In this document: positions 33,770-42,550 of the stretch, piece by piece
Position numbering within the stretch: position 1 is the first letter of the stretch
Layout: each line of letters begins with the position of its first letter
Origin: Aliivibrio sifiae
GTDB taxonomy: Bacteria > Pseudomonadota > Gammaproteobacteria > Enterobacterales > Vibrionaceae
Assembly (NCBI RefSeq): GCF_002954715.1
Contig: NZ_MSCP01000002.1
Location: 541,893 to 605,892 of the forward strand
Reading direction: 5' to 3'
DNA length: 64,000 nucleotides
Notes under the pieces: generated by a model
The model's database searches: none
Seen by the model: the letters and a program-made list of their open reading frames with translations, nothing else
What the model was told of the DNA's origin: nothing
Program-made: the position numbers and the translations under genes

Positions 33770-35881
33770 TTAGTCATCTGTTGACCAAGTTTTATCGCCA
33801 TTTGGATTTAAATACCATGTAGGTTTCGAAATCCCCCCTGAGGTTGCCCACTCGGCAAAGTCTGGATATGCATTACTTATATCGATGTACTCTGATGGAT
33901 GATTCCAAGATGATGAAATCAAGATCCCCCAAGGCAGATTACTCGTCGTACGGTAGTATTTACTGCTTGTTGAATCAGAGTCATCGTCAGCAGTACCATA
34001 GAAATCCCCAACTAAAGTACCTCTTGTTGTTGGTGGAAAATCTGAGGTGTGAATTTCTAATTCTTTACCCGGAGAGGTTGTGAAACTATCTCCATGATAT
34101 GAGCCATGACCCGGACCAAAAATAAATGGGTCCCCGCCATTAAGTGGCATTAATGAGCTAACACTAGGTTCGCTTCCTTCGTTGAATGGAAGAGAAATAC
34201 TGAACGTCATTTGCTCTGACTCTAATGATGCACTGCATGATGGATTTGTTCGGTGGAATTGGCACTCTCCATTAATTGGTATGTCATTAAGTAGGTTTAA
34301 CGAGGCGACTACAACTAGGTCTCCGGATGGAGAAGCGATATCTTTATCTTCACCTGTAAATGGTGAAATATTTGGACGTGTTCCCCCATTTTTTTCTAAT
34401 CGAGCTAATTGAAGATTAATATCTGATTCTGCAAAACCGTTAAGTTTCCAACCTAAACCATTACCATAAGATGCGCCATACGCCGTAATAGTACCGGTAA
34501 GATCAAAGCGTAGTACCTCGTCATCCTTGCTTATAATTGTGGTTCGGTAATAGGTAACGACATCATTAAGGTCGAAGTCCCCAGTTTCTGGCCAGTTATC
34601 CTCAAAAGCGGCGGTATAGTAGTTCGAATGTTGAATTGTTGTTCCTGGATCTGTAACACTGAATACATAATCTTCGACCTCACCATCACCAGCGTATCCA
34701 TCACTTGGTATGTTCGGACTACTAGATAAACGAAAACGAGTTTGAACGGAGCCAATCACAGCATCACTGTCTACTCGTATTGGAATAATTTGTTGTCCGT
34801 TAATAACCGCATGATTTTTGATAATTTGCTCACCTTCATCAAAAGTCCCACTCATGTCCCAATCGGCCCACGCTTGTAGATAACCACTACCGAAAGCGTT
34901 TACTCTGATTAAAGAATCTAAGCCTTTTTCTAAGCTTGTTAATACAGTAATACCATCGTCATCGTTACCACCAACATCAAGATCGTCGCCATTAGAAGCG
35001 ATACCCGGTTGGCCATCAGTATCGGCATCAATGCTGCTTCCTAAATATAAACTAGAAGAGAGTGCATGTTCGGCCCCATTACTTGCTTGTAATGTACCGT
35101 AGCTGTCAGGGGCATCACCAAAATCAGATTGGTCTGAACTCGTTACTGGTGGTATGAATTGGTCTAAGTCCCAATTACCATCAAAAGCGGAGAAGATAGG
35201 GTTTGGAAAAGGGCTTCCGCTTGTGGTGACCGTTTCAAATTGGAGTGTGACGATAGAAGTATTTTTGAAGGTAAATTTAACCGCACCTGATGTATCCGTC
35301 TCACTGTAGTTTGTCCCAGGTCCCGTGAATAATACGGATTGTCCGTCAACACTTTCTTCGGCAGTTAAACTTGCGCCCGCTGAGCCTGTTTGATAACTAT
35401 AAAACCCTTCATTTTTAAACACTCTAACTTGTTCTGATTGGACAGGTTCACCATCAATGTCGTAACCAATCATGTCAAATTCAGGTACGGTATAAGGCAC
35501 AGAAAATGTACCAGATAAACCATCAGTACCATCATAAAACTCAAAGGTATAAATTAGACCTGCTGAGCCTGGGGAGTTAACTTGATAGAGAAAGCCTATA
35601 TCTCCTTCTGGTTGGCCTCCACCATCTTTATAGTTTGGAGTGTGGAATAGAAAAGTGGCGTCACCAAATATTTCACTGCTTACTTTGGCATCAATGGTTT
35701 TTCCATTATGAGTACCAACATTAAGGAAATGCATTACAGGACCGTTATAAGAAGGCCCAAAGCTATTGCTTAAGTTTGTTGATTCTATATGGTTTGAGAA
35801 ATCTAAATCTACAGAGGTTGCATAGACGGGCGCACTCGCTAAAGTAAACGCTATAAGGGAAAAAAGCTGTTTATATTTCAT
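33770..35881 (-). CDS. Secreted LruC-domain protein with GEVED domain
   Basis: This 703-residue protein starts with a Sec signal peptide ending near VYA. The middle part has a GEVED-type domain (YAGDGEVEDYVFSV) preceded by DFGDAPDSYGT and a DxDxDGxPG-like calcium-type loop. The C-terminal part (YTAAFEDNWPETGDFDLNDVVTYY onward, given only by its key residues W, G, DLNDVV) is an LruC domain. Such proteins occur at the surface of vibrios and Leptospira with no fixed function. A lipoprotein gene follows. Confidence 0.75.
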   Translation of the reverse strand: MKYKQLFSLIAFTLASAPVYATSVDLDFSNHIESTNLSNSFGPSYNGPVMHFLNVGTHNGKTIDAKVSSEIFGDATFLFHTPNYKDGGGQPEGDIGFLYQVNSPGSAGLIYTFEFYDGTDGLSGTFSVPYTVPEFDMIGYDIDGEPVQSEQVRVFKNEGFYSYQTGSAGASLTAEESVDGQSVLFTGPGTNYSETDTSGAVKFTFKNTSIVTLQFETVTTSGSPFPNPIFSAFDGNWDLDQFIPPVTSSDQSDFGDAPDSYGTLQASNGAEHALSSSLYLGSSIDADTDGQPGIASNGDDLDVGGNDDDGITVLTSLEKGLDSLIRVNAFGSGYLQAWADWDMSGTFDEGEQIIKNHAVINGQQIIPIRVDSDAVIGSVQTRFRLSSSPNIPSDGYAGDGEVEDYVFSVTDPGTTIQHSNYYTAAFEDNWPETGDFDLNDVVTYYRTTIISKDDEVLRFDLTGTITAYGASYGNGLGWKLNGFAESDINLQLARLEKNGGTRPNISPFTGEDKDIASPSGDLVVVASLNLLNDIPINGECQFHRTNPSCSASLESEQMTFSISLPFNEGSEPSVSSLMPLNGGDPFIFGPGHGSYHGDSFTTSPGKELEIHTSDFPPTTRGTLVGDFYGTADDDSDSTSSKYYRTTSNLPWGILISSSWNHPSEYIDISNAYPDFAEWATSGGISKPTWYLNPNGDKTWSTDD

Positions 35882-36366
35882 AATAAGCCTCTACTTTTAC
35901 TTGAATGAGGAAATGCCCTCAACACAATTAATAGATACATAAACTTGAAATTATGCGGTAAATAAAAACAACGAGAATTTTCCAATGAGTGAACTCAGCA
36001 TAAGTTGTGGTAACTACTTCTTGCGAGCAGTAATTTGTTAATTCCTTTAACGTACCGTTTTCTTCAAGTAATTAGGATGAAGCAAAATACATACCATCAA
36101 TATTATTATCTGGATAAATTTAGTTTTTAATAATTAAAACGATTAAATATCAATTGGTTATTTGTTTTAATTGCGATGGCATTAAGAAGGTTAATTCAGC
36201 GGGAAATAACACTTTTTTCATAATAAGAATCAAATTGCTAGATGAGAACCAATATAAAAAACTCAATATTGAACTTATTTTCTTTATTGCATTGAATCAA
36301 TGAAACGCATTTAGATTATGGTTGTCATATTTGTTATTATTTTCATGAATGCATTAGGGGTTGTAT
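35882..36366. other. Intergenic stretch with no recognised gene
   Basis: It separates two divergent genes for secreted proteins and is AT-rich. No RNA, repeat or clear operator was seen. Confidence 0.4.
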
Positions 36367-36672
36367 ATGAAACATTTGAGTGTGTTATTCTGCTGTTGGA
36401 GTGGTTTAGCTATTGCTGGATCAGAATTGGATTTATATCCTATGGATAAGTTAGATAGCTATGAAAAGCAAAATGATGATGAGGGTTGCACAAGCATTGT
36501 TTGTAATAATGTAATTAAACCTGAAAGCGTGAATATGGCAGGGGATTTTCCTAAACGATCTAAGAATGAAACACTCTCTGCGTTAGGAAGTGTTGCTTTT
36601 TTTGCTGGTGAAATTGGTTTAGCTGAGAACCTACAAGAAGAGGAGCCTGAATTAACTACGTTACCTGAGTAG
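36367..36672 (+). CDS. Small secreted protein of unknown function
   Basis: This 101-residue protein begins with a Sec-type signal peptide (MKHLSVLFCCWSGLAIAG). The mature part is acidic with two cysteines (CTSIVC) and ends in a Glu-rich tail. I chose ATG 36367 because AGGGG lies at the right distance; a TTG at 36361 is in frame. No family was recognised. Confidence 0.6.
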   Translation: MKHLSVLFCCWSGLAIAGSELDLYPMDKLDSYEKQNDDEGCTSIVCNNVIKPESVNMAGDFPKRSKNETLSALGSVAFFAGEIGLAENLQEEEPELTTLPE

Positions 36673-36760
36673 GTTGATATTATCGCAATTAAATCGGTGC
36701 TCTATTTTTTTCTTCTGGTAAAATAAATGTCTATTTAATTTTGATAGTGTAAGTGAAAAA

Positions 36761-37108
36761 ATGGGTATTCAACGTATTAATCCAAGTGAAAAATGGTCAG
36801 ATGTTACCGTCTTTAATAAGATGGCTCATTTTGTTGAAGTTGCTTGTGACGAAAGTGCGGATATGCGAGGTCAAACTGAGCAAGTTTTTGCACAAGCTGA
36901 AGAAATGTTAGCAAGCGTAAACAGTGATAAATCCCGTTTAGTCTCGGTTACTATTTATGTGACTGATTTTGCTAATTTGGCTATATTTAATGAAGCGTGG
37001 ATAAAGTGGCTACCAGAAGGGTGTGCACCTAGCCGAGCATGTTTAAAAGTTGAGTTAGCCGATCCTGATTATTTAGTTGAAATCGCATTTGTAGCAGCAG
37101 TTAAGTAA
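36761..37108 (+). CDS. RidA/YjgF-family enamine/imine deaminase-like protein
   Basis: This 115-residue protein has the RidA fold pattern with AHFVEVACDESADMRGQTEQVFAQ and the conserved Arg in PSRACLKVELADPDYLVEI. It matches the shorter YoaB-like branch more than RidA itself. It would hydrolyse reactive enamines from amino-acid metabolism. It stands alone, though the BCAA transporter gene follows after a hairpin and a leader peptide. Confidence 0.85.
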   Translation: MGIQRINPSEKWSDVTVFNKMAHFVEVACDESADMRGQTEQVFAQAEEMLASVNSDKSRLVSVTIYVTDFANLAIFNEAWIKWLPEGCAPSRACLKVELADPDYLVEIAFVAAVK

Positions 37109-37197
37109 TTAAAGATAATTAAATTAAAGTACTCGGTATTCTCTTACAGAGTACTTAATTGGATTAACTGGCTTTATATATCAATTATATATGATAA

Positions 37198-37229
37198 AAA
37201 GATTAATAGTATTCCGACTATTAATCTTT
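37198..37229 (+). terminator. Long hairpin after the RidA-family gene
   Basis: A perfect 13-bp inverted repeat (AAAGATTAATAGT / ACTATTAATCTTT) with a 6-base loop. It is probably the terminator of the upstream gene, though only three T residues follow. Confidence 0.55.
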
Positions 37230-37329
37230 CCGAAATTAGAACAATAAACAACCAATTAATATTTAGGCTTTACAATCTATTGCCTTTCCTTTAGTTTAAG
37301 GACAATTATTTTTATAGAGTGTGTAAGTT

Positions 37330-37425
37330 ATGTCTACAGACATTAAGCAACATCAAGCAGGTTTACTCACTGCAGCTAAGCATAATGCTTATGCACTCGT
37401 CTCTGTCGTCGTTGTCATTTACTGA
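37330..37425 (+). CDS. Candidate leader peptide of brnQ (branched-chain amino acid attenuator)
   Basis: A 31-codon frame starts MSTDIKQHQ and ends ALVSVVVVIY. The last third packs one Leu, five Val and one Ile codon, the pattern of ilv-type leader peptides. It is followed immediately by an 8-bp hairpin (37427-37451) and then, about 107 bp on, by the branched-chain amino acid carrier gene. Stalling at the Val/Ile run when charged tRNA is short would alter folding of the downstream RNA. The peptide and its role are inferred from sequence only. Confidence 0.65.
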   Translation: MSTDIKQHQAGLLTAAKHNAYALVSVVVVIY

Positions 37426-37426
37426 T

Positions 37427-37451
37427 ACTGACGATTTTTTTATTCGTCAGT
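37427..37451 (+). promoter_or_regulatory. Hairpin behind the leader peptide (attenuator element)
   Basis: ACTGACGA and TCGTCAGT form an 8-bp stem with a T-rich loop, starting 2 bp after the leader stop codon. A weaker GGCT/AGCC pairing lies further on. Which structures are terminator and antiterminator cannot be fixed by eye. Confidence 0.5.
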
Positions 37452-37531
37452 TAGGCTGGCGGATAAGAACCTTTCTTTAAAATCTTCTAGCCAAATTGAC
37501 ACTATGTTTCATTTTTATAAAGGTATGTCGT

Positions 37532-38848
37532 TTGAACAGAAGAGATCTTGCCGCTATCGGCTTCATGACATTTGCACTATTTCTAGGTGCAGGTAATTTA
37601 ATCTATCCACCATTGATGGCTCAACAAGCTGGTGATCATTGGCTTATTGCGATTGGTGGCTTTCTACTTACTGCTGTCGGGCTACCTGCTATCACTTTGG
37701 TCGTATTAGGCCGTTTATCTTCTGCTGATAAACTGACATCATCATTACCTAAGTGGATGGATCGCTCATTTTGGTTCTTGGTTCTTACCACGTTAGGTCC
37801 TGCATTTGTATTGCCACGAGCAGTAACGGTTGCTTATGAAATGGGCATTAAACCTTTCTATTCTGGTAATGGTTTGATGGTGTTCTCTGCTTTATTCTGT
37901 GCATTAACTTTATGGTTGGCATTAAAACCGGGTAAATTAGTTGACTACATCGGTAAGGTGATGACTCCTGCACTGATTGGTATGTTAGCCGTATTAGTTG
38001 CTGCGGCACTGTTAAATCCGTTAGGCTCTCCAAGCCAAGCTATTGAGATTTATGAGCAAGCGCCAGCGGTTAATGGATTAATTCAAGGCTATATGACACT
38101 AGATGCAATTGCGGCAGTGGCGTTTGGTTGGGTAATTATTCAAACGATTCGCAGTAAAGGTATTGAGAGTAAAAAAGCCATTTCTTACTATACATTACGT
38201 ATTGCTATTATTTATGCCGTGTTAATGTCGCTTTGCTATTTAGCTATGGGGTATTTAGGTTCCACCTCTTCTGAAATTGCACCGGGTGCAACCAATGGCG
38301 GTGAGATTCTAACGAGTTATGCTGAAGGTGAGTTTGGGGTGTTAGGTCAAATTCTGTTGGCTTCTATTACGTTAATGGCGTGTTTAACCACAACGATTGG
38401 GCTGACTAATGCAAATTCAGAGTATTATAAAAATACTTACGGTGTAACATTTAAAGTAAGCGCAACGATAATTATGGTACTAACAGCTATCATTTCAAAT
38501 GTGGGCCTAGAAACGATTATTGAAGTGAGTTTACCTGCGATTCTTATTTTATGTCCGATTGCGATTGCATTGATCATTGCGATGATTTTAATGCCTGAAA
38601 AATCAGAAAAAGATACTCCTATGATCTCTACGAGCCACACTACGATCGTATGCATTGCTGCATTATTCGGAACAATTGATGCGTTACATATTTTAGGAAA
38701 ATTACCTGAAGCAATGACTGCATTCTGTGATCAATGGTTACCGTTGTTTTCTTCTCATATGTCTTGGTTAATACCTGTATTTATCACGATTTTAGTGAAT
38801 AAAGTACTTCGAAAGACCCAACTAAAGAATGTAGCGACAAGTAATTAG
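37532..38848 (+). CDS. brnQ: Branched-chain amino acid carrier BrnQ (LIVCS family)
   Basis: This about 439-residue inner-membrane protein has 12 hydrophobic helices and the LIVCS opening DLAAIGFMTFALFLGAGNLIYPP. It imports Leu, Ile and Val with a cation. I chose TTG at 37532 because AAAGG lies 8 bp upstream and the protein then begins with NRRDLAAIG, as relatives do; an earlier in-frame TTG at 37496 has no ribosome-binding site. Regulation by the upstream Val-rich leader is likely. A terminator follows. Confidence 0.9.
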   Translation: MNRRDLAAIGFMTFALFLGAGNLIYPPLMAQQAGDHWLIAIGGFLLTAVGLPAITLVVLGRLSSADKLTSSLPKWMDRSFWFLVLTTLGPAFVLPRAVTVAYEMGIKPFYSGNGLMVFSALFCALTLWLALKPGKLVDYIGKVMTPALIGMLAVLVAAALLNPLGSPSQAIEIYEQAPAVNGLIQGYMTLDAIAAVAFGWVIIQTIRSKGIESKKAISYYTLRIAIIYAVLMSLCYLAMGYLGSTSSEIAPGATNGGEILTSYAEGEFGVLGQILLASITLMACLTTTIGLTNANSEYYKNTYGVTFKVSATIIMVLTAIISNVGLETIIEVSLPAILILCPIAIALIIAMILMPEKSEKDTPMISTSHTTIVCIAALFGTIDALHILGKLPEAMTAFCDQWLPLFSSHMSWLIPVFITILVNKVLRKTQLKNVATSN

Positions 38849-38889
38849 TTATCTGTAATTTGAAATAAGACTTATTCTTGTATATTCAT

Positions 38890-38919
38890 AAAGAGCAGCC
38901 ATAATAGCTGCTCTTTTTT
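38890..38919 (+). terminator. Terminator of brnQ
   Basis: A 10-bp stem (AAAGAGCAGC / GCTGCTCTTT) is followed by T residues 41 bp past the stop. Confidence 0.88.
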
Positions 38920-38945
38920 GTTTTTAGGATAAGGGTTATCTGATC

Positions 38946-39848
38946 ATGTTGCCGTTAATTTATCATTCAATTTACTCGCAATTAGATCTTCCTGATGGTC
39001 ACCGTTACCCTATTCAAAAATATCAACAGCTATACCAAGCTATTCAGTCTCATTATTCTAGTGAAGCTCTTTGCTATTTCGAACCGACAGCATTAACTGT
39101 CGATGATATTAAGCAAGTACATGATGAGAGTTATATTGATGCTTTAGTATTAGGTACCTTGCCTGCAGCTAAGATGAGACGTATTGGATTTCCTTGGAGT
39201 GAATCGTTAATTCAAAGAACACTAACCTCTACCGCAGGAACCTGTTTAACCGTAGACAAAGCACTAGAATTTGGGGCTGCGGTGCATTTAAGTGGTGGTT
39301 ATCATCATGCGCATTACGATTTTGGCAGTGGTTTTTGTTTAGTTAATGATTTAGTTATAGCGGCGCATCACGCATTAAAACAAGACAATATTGATAAGGT
39401 GTTAATTATTGATAGTGATGTGCATCATGGTGATGGAACTGCGACTCTTTGTGCTGATAGAGACGATATCATTACGGTCTCTTTCCATTGTGATAAAAAT
39501 TTTCCTGCACGCAAGCCTACGTCTGATTATGATGTTCCATTATTGATAGGCACCCAAGATACCGAGTTCTTAGAGGCGTTTCAGCAAGTGGTTGAAATGG
39601 CGATTAATCATCATCAGCCTGACTTGATTATTTATGATGCAGGTGTGGATATTCATGTTAATGACGAGTTAGGTTATTTAGACGTATCAACAAAAGGCTT
39701 ATACCAAAGAGATTACTGGATGAGCACATTAGCAAAGCAAAAGCGTACTCCTATTGCCTGTGTGGTGGGGGGAGGATATCGAAGTAATCACCAAGATTTG
39801 GTGGAGCTTCATATGCAGCTAATAAGAGCCTTTTTACATAGCCAATAA
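38946..39848 (+). CDS. Histone deacetylase-like amidohydrolase
   Basis: This 300-residue enzyme has the arginase/HDAC fold. Zinc-site and catalytic motifs are present: GGYHHAHYDFGSGFCLVNDL, DSDVHHGDGTA and YDAGVDIH, with VGGGY near the end. Bacterial members deacetylate small acetylated amines or proteins. No partner gene is adjacent, so the substrate is unknown. Confidence 0.88.
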   Translation: MLPLIYHSIYSQLDLPDGHRYPIQKYQQLYQAIQSHYSSEALCYFEPTALTVDDIKQVHDESYIDALVLGTLPAAKMRRIGFPWSESLIQRTLTSTAGTCLTVDKALEFGAAVHLSGGYHHAHYDFGSGFCLVNDLVIAAHHALKQDNIDKVLIIDSDVHHGDGTATLCADRDDIITVSFHCDKNFPARKPTSDYDVPLLIGTQDTEFLEAFQQVVEMAINHHQPDLIIYDAGVDIHVNDELGYLDVSTKGLYQRDYWMSTLAKQKRTPIACVVGGGYRSNHQDLVELHMQLIRAFLHSQ

Positions 39849-39951
39849 TTAAAGTCTAACCGTTATATTTAGCGGCTAGTGTTTATAGCCATTCATTTAT
39901 TGTGGATAAAAAATAAAGGCGTATACTCCTTTTCTTTTTTGATGTGCGAAA

Positions 39952-41637
39952 ATGAAAAAATTAATTTTATTTGTAATTGGGATCATTATTCTCTCTAGTG
40001 CAATGTTTTTTACGTTGAATGAAACCACTCATAATCACAAAGATCTTGTTAAATCCTCTAATTATAAACAATGTTTAAATAAGTATGAAGACGTTTGTGA
40101 AGGATTGGAGTGCGGTATTATTCAGGGCTTTAGAGATATTAATAAAGAAGATTACGGTCGTAATCTTATCGATATAGCAGAAAGCATTCGTCCTATTCTT
40201 GGTTATAAAAATGGTGCAAAAATAGGTATTACTATTTTAAGTATCGCCTTCCATGAAGGAAAGTTAACTGATGAACAGAAAATGCTCGCATTAGATAAAA
40301 TATCGACACTCAAATACAGAGATCATGATCTGTATGGAATGATAGACCCAACATTAAAGTACATTAGAATCGCACATGAGAGCGGAGATAAACTAAAGAG
40401 CACAAGAGGTGATTTAAATCTAGCTCTGATTATTTCTTATTTTCAAGGTTATGAGTTTGCAAGCGCAATGATTAAGTCTTTGGCTTGTGAAGTTCAAGGT
40501 GATACTCCTGAGTGGTATAAATTAAAAACGCAAGCGATGGTGAGTTTAGCTGAGAACCAATTAGCAATAAAACAACCACAAAAAGCATTGAATTTATTAA
40601 GTAATATAGAATCAAATAGTTGGGCTTACAGTGAAGAAGACTGGCGAGATTATTACATTTATAGCACAGCATTGAAGGCAGAGGCCTACCTTTATCTTAA
40701 TCAATTAGATAGATCAGAAGAAAACTTAAAGTTAGCTTCATTAGCGTTAATTCAGGATAAATCTCGTTTATTGCTTGATAAACGTATTCTTATTGCTGTT
40801 GTTGAATTTAAACTCGCTTTTAAACTTCATCAATTTGATTTTATTGAGAAAAATAAAGATTACTTACTATCGATAGCGAATTCAACAAATCAAATTCGAT
40901 ACACAAAAATGGTGTATAAAACGATGTTTGATTACTACCTTGCTACGAATAATATCAACGCATTTTATGAGCTAAATCTTGCTTATAATATACTTACCGA
41001 TGATTTCCAAAGTGCGAGTTACCAATTACTTATCTCTAATAAACTAAAGCAAAGTGAAAATAATCATTTAAATAATGATAACGAGCAATCGATGTTTTTA
41101 CTTAAAATAGGCTTTGTGACGTTATTAGTAATTTCTTCATTGTTATTTTTAACAATCTTAAAGATCAAATACTTGAATATTGAGAACTATACGGACTCAT
41201 TAACAGGATGTTTAAATCGTAGAAAGTTTATGATTGATTTTGAGGCTAGAACAACGAAAGAGCACGCCTTTTTGATCCTAGACATAGATAACTTTAAGCA
41301 GATAAACGATACCTACGGCCATACTCTTGGTGATGAAGTGCTAGAGAACGTGGCGAGTGTGATTATTTCAGTGATTGGTCGTGAATACCACTGTTACCGT
41401 ATTGGTGGAGAAGAGTTTGTTGTTCTTTTTTATGGTTCAACTAAAGAACGAGCAATTATGTTGGCAGAAAAGATCCGCCATAATGTTGAAGACTTGAATT
41501 TGTGTCATGATATTAAAGTAACTATCAGTGGTGGGTTAAGTTATTCTTTAACTGATAAAGATACTTATAAAGCAGCAGACAGTTTACTTTATATTGCTAA
41601 GCGTACGACTAAAAATATAGTTATAAATGATTTCTAA
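39952..41637 (+). CDS. Membrane diguanylate cyclase (GGDEF) with TPR-like sensor region
   Basis: This 561-residue protein has an N-terminal helix (3-22), a long extracytoplasmic helical region of TPR type, a second membrane helix (about 383-402) and a C-terminal GGDEF domain. The active site is GGEEF (485-489), which is normal for an active cyclase making c-di-GMP. The usual inhibitory RxxD site five residues before it is absent (REYH instead), so product inhibition may be lacking. The TPR-like part suggests sensing through a periplasmic partner. Confidence 0.88.
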   Translation: MKKLILFVIGIIILSSAMFFTLNETTHNHKDLVKSSNYKQCLNKYEDVCEGLECGIIQGFRDINKEDYGRNLIDIAESIRPILGYKNGAKIGITILSIAFHEGKLTDEQKMLALDKISTLKYRDHDLYGMIDPTLKYIRIAHESGDKLKSTRGDLNLALIISYFQGYEFASAMIKSLACEVQGDTPEWYKLKTQAMVSLAENQLAIKQPQKALNLLSNIESNSWAYSEEDWRDYYIYSTALKAEAYLYLNQLDRSEENLKLASLALIQDKSRLLLDKRILIAVVEFKLAFKLHQFDFIEKNKDYLLSIANSTNQIRYTKMVYKTMFDYYLATNNINAFYELNLAYNILTDDFQSASYQLLISNKLKQSENNHLNNDNEQSMFLLKIGFVTLLVISSLLFLTILKIKYLNIENYTDSLTGCLNRRKFMIDFEARTTKEHAFLILDIDNFKQINDTYGHTLGDEVLENVASVIISVIGREYHCYRIGGEEFVVLFYGSTKERAIMLAEKIRHNVEDLNLCHDIKVTISGGLSYSLTDKDTYKAADSLLYIAKRTTKNIVINDF

Positions 41638-42081
41638 TGGTTAAAAAATGAATGGCTTGTTGAGTTGTTAAATAATACATTCAAATTTATTTTTGTGGTG
41701 AGTTTAACGCTACAAAATTCACCTTCCTATATTGCTACTTCAAAAATATCGCCACATTAAGGAATTTTATTTAATGTGGTTTACCTCTCGTTTTTATCTT
41801 TCTACTATTCTAATGTACTTTAAAACTTAAATACCTTTGATTTTATTTTTAATTTAACTATTTGAAAGTTAATGGTTTATTTTAATTATTTATTGTTGTT
41901 TTCGTGTTTATCTAAGACAAGTAGTGTATTTGTTATCGTCATCACAGTTTGATTTCTCGGGTACAAAAATCCAGTAAATGCTTTAAATGTCAACTTACTA
42001 AAAGTGTATTTAATTCATATTATTCCCTTATCAACTTAATGCAGTTTGAATTAAGTAAAAATTCTTATTAAGGGAAATACC
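41638..42081. other. Control region of the PTS genes
   Basis: It is AT-rich with a 9-bp hairpin at 41752-41779 (CCACATTAA / TTAATGTGG), perhaps the terminator of the GGDEF gene. A good ribosome-binding site (AAGGGAAA) precedes the IIA start. No regulator gene or clear operator is visible. Confidence 0.45.
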
Positions 42082-42513
42082 ATGATTACAACACTAGTAA
42101 ACACAAAACTAATTAAATTGAATTTAGAAGCAACGACTAAAGAGGGTGTATTTTCTGAATTAGCTGAAATGCTGTTGCAAAATAATCGAATTGATAATAA
42201 AGAAAATTTTTTAGCGGGTATTTATGAGCGTGAAGCTCAGTGTGTAACTTCTGATATGGGCATTGCTTATCCTCACACTAAAAATGCAGCAGTTATCGAA
42301 CCTGCTATTGCCATTGGTGTTACAAAAACAGCCATTGAATATGATGCAGATGATGAGCAACCAACGGTATTTTTTATGATAGCTTCACCGGAAAGCGGTG
42401 ATCACCATATTTATGCACTACAAGCGTTATTTGAAAAATTTGGCGATGATTTAATTGCCGACATGCACAAGGCAACAACGGAACAAGAAATTCTAGACCT
42501 ACTGACTAATTAA
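42082..42513 (+). CDS. PTS fructose-type enzyme IIA
   Basis: This 143-residue protein is a IIA domain of the fructose/mannitol family. The phosphorylated His is in GIAYPHTKNA (H65). It passes phosphate from HPr to the IIB domain of the next gene. The two genes are 37 bp apart and on the same strand. The separate IIA resembles the FruA-like systems of gamma-proteobacteria rather than a FruB fusion. Confidence 0.9.
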   Translation: MITTLVNTKLIKLNLEATTKEGVFSELAEMLLQNNRIDNKENFLAGIYEREAQCVTSDMGIAYPHTKNAAVIEPAIAIGVTKTAIEYDADDEQPTVFFMIASPESGDHHIYALQALFEKFGDDLIADMHKATTEQEILDLLTN

Positions 42514-42550
42514 TTAACTTTTAGATTTACTCACTTTTAGGATTACTTTT

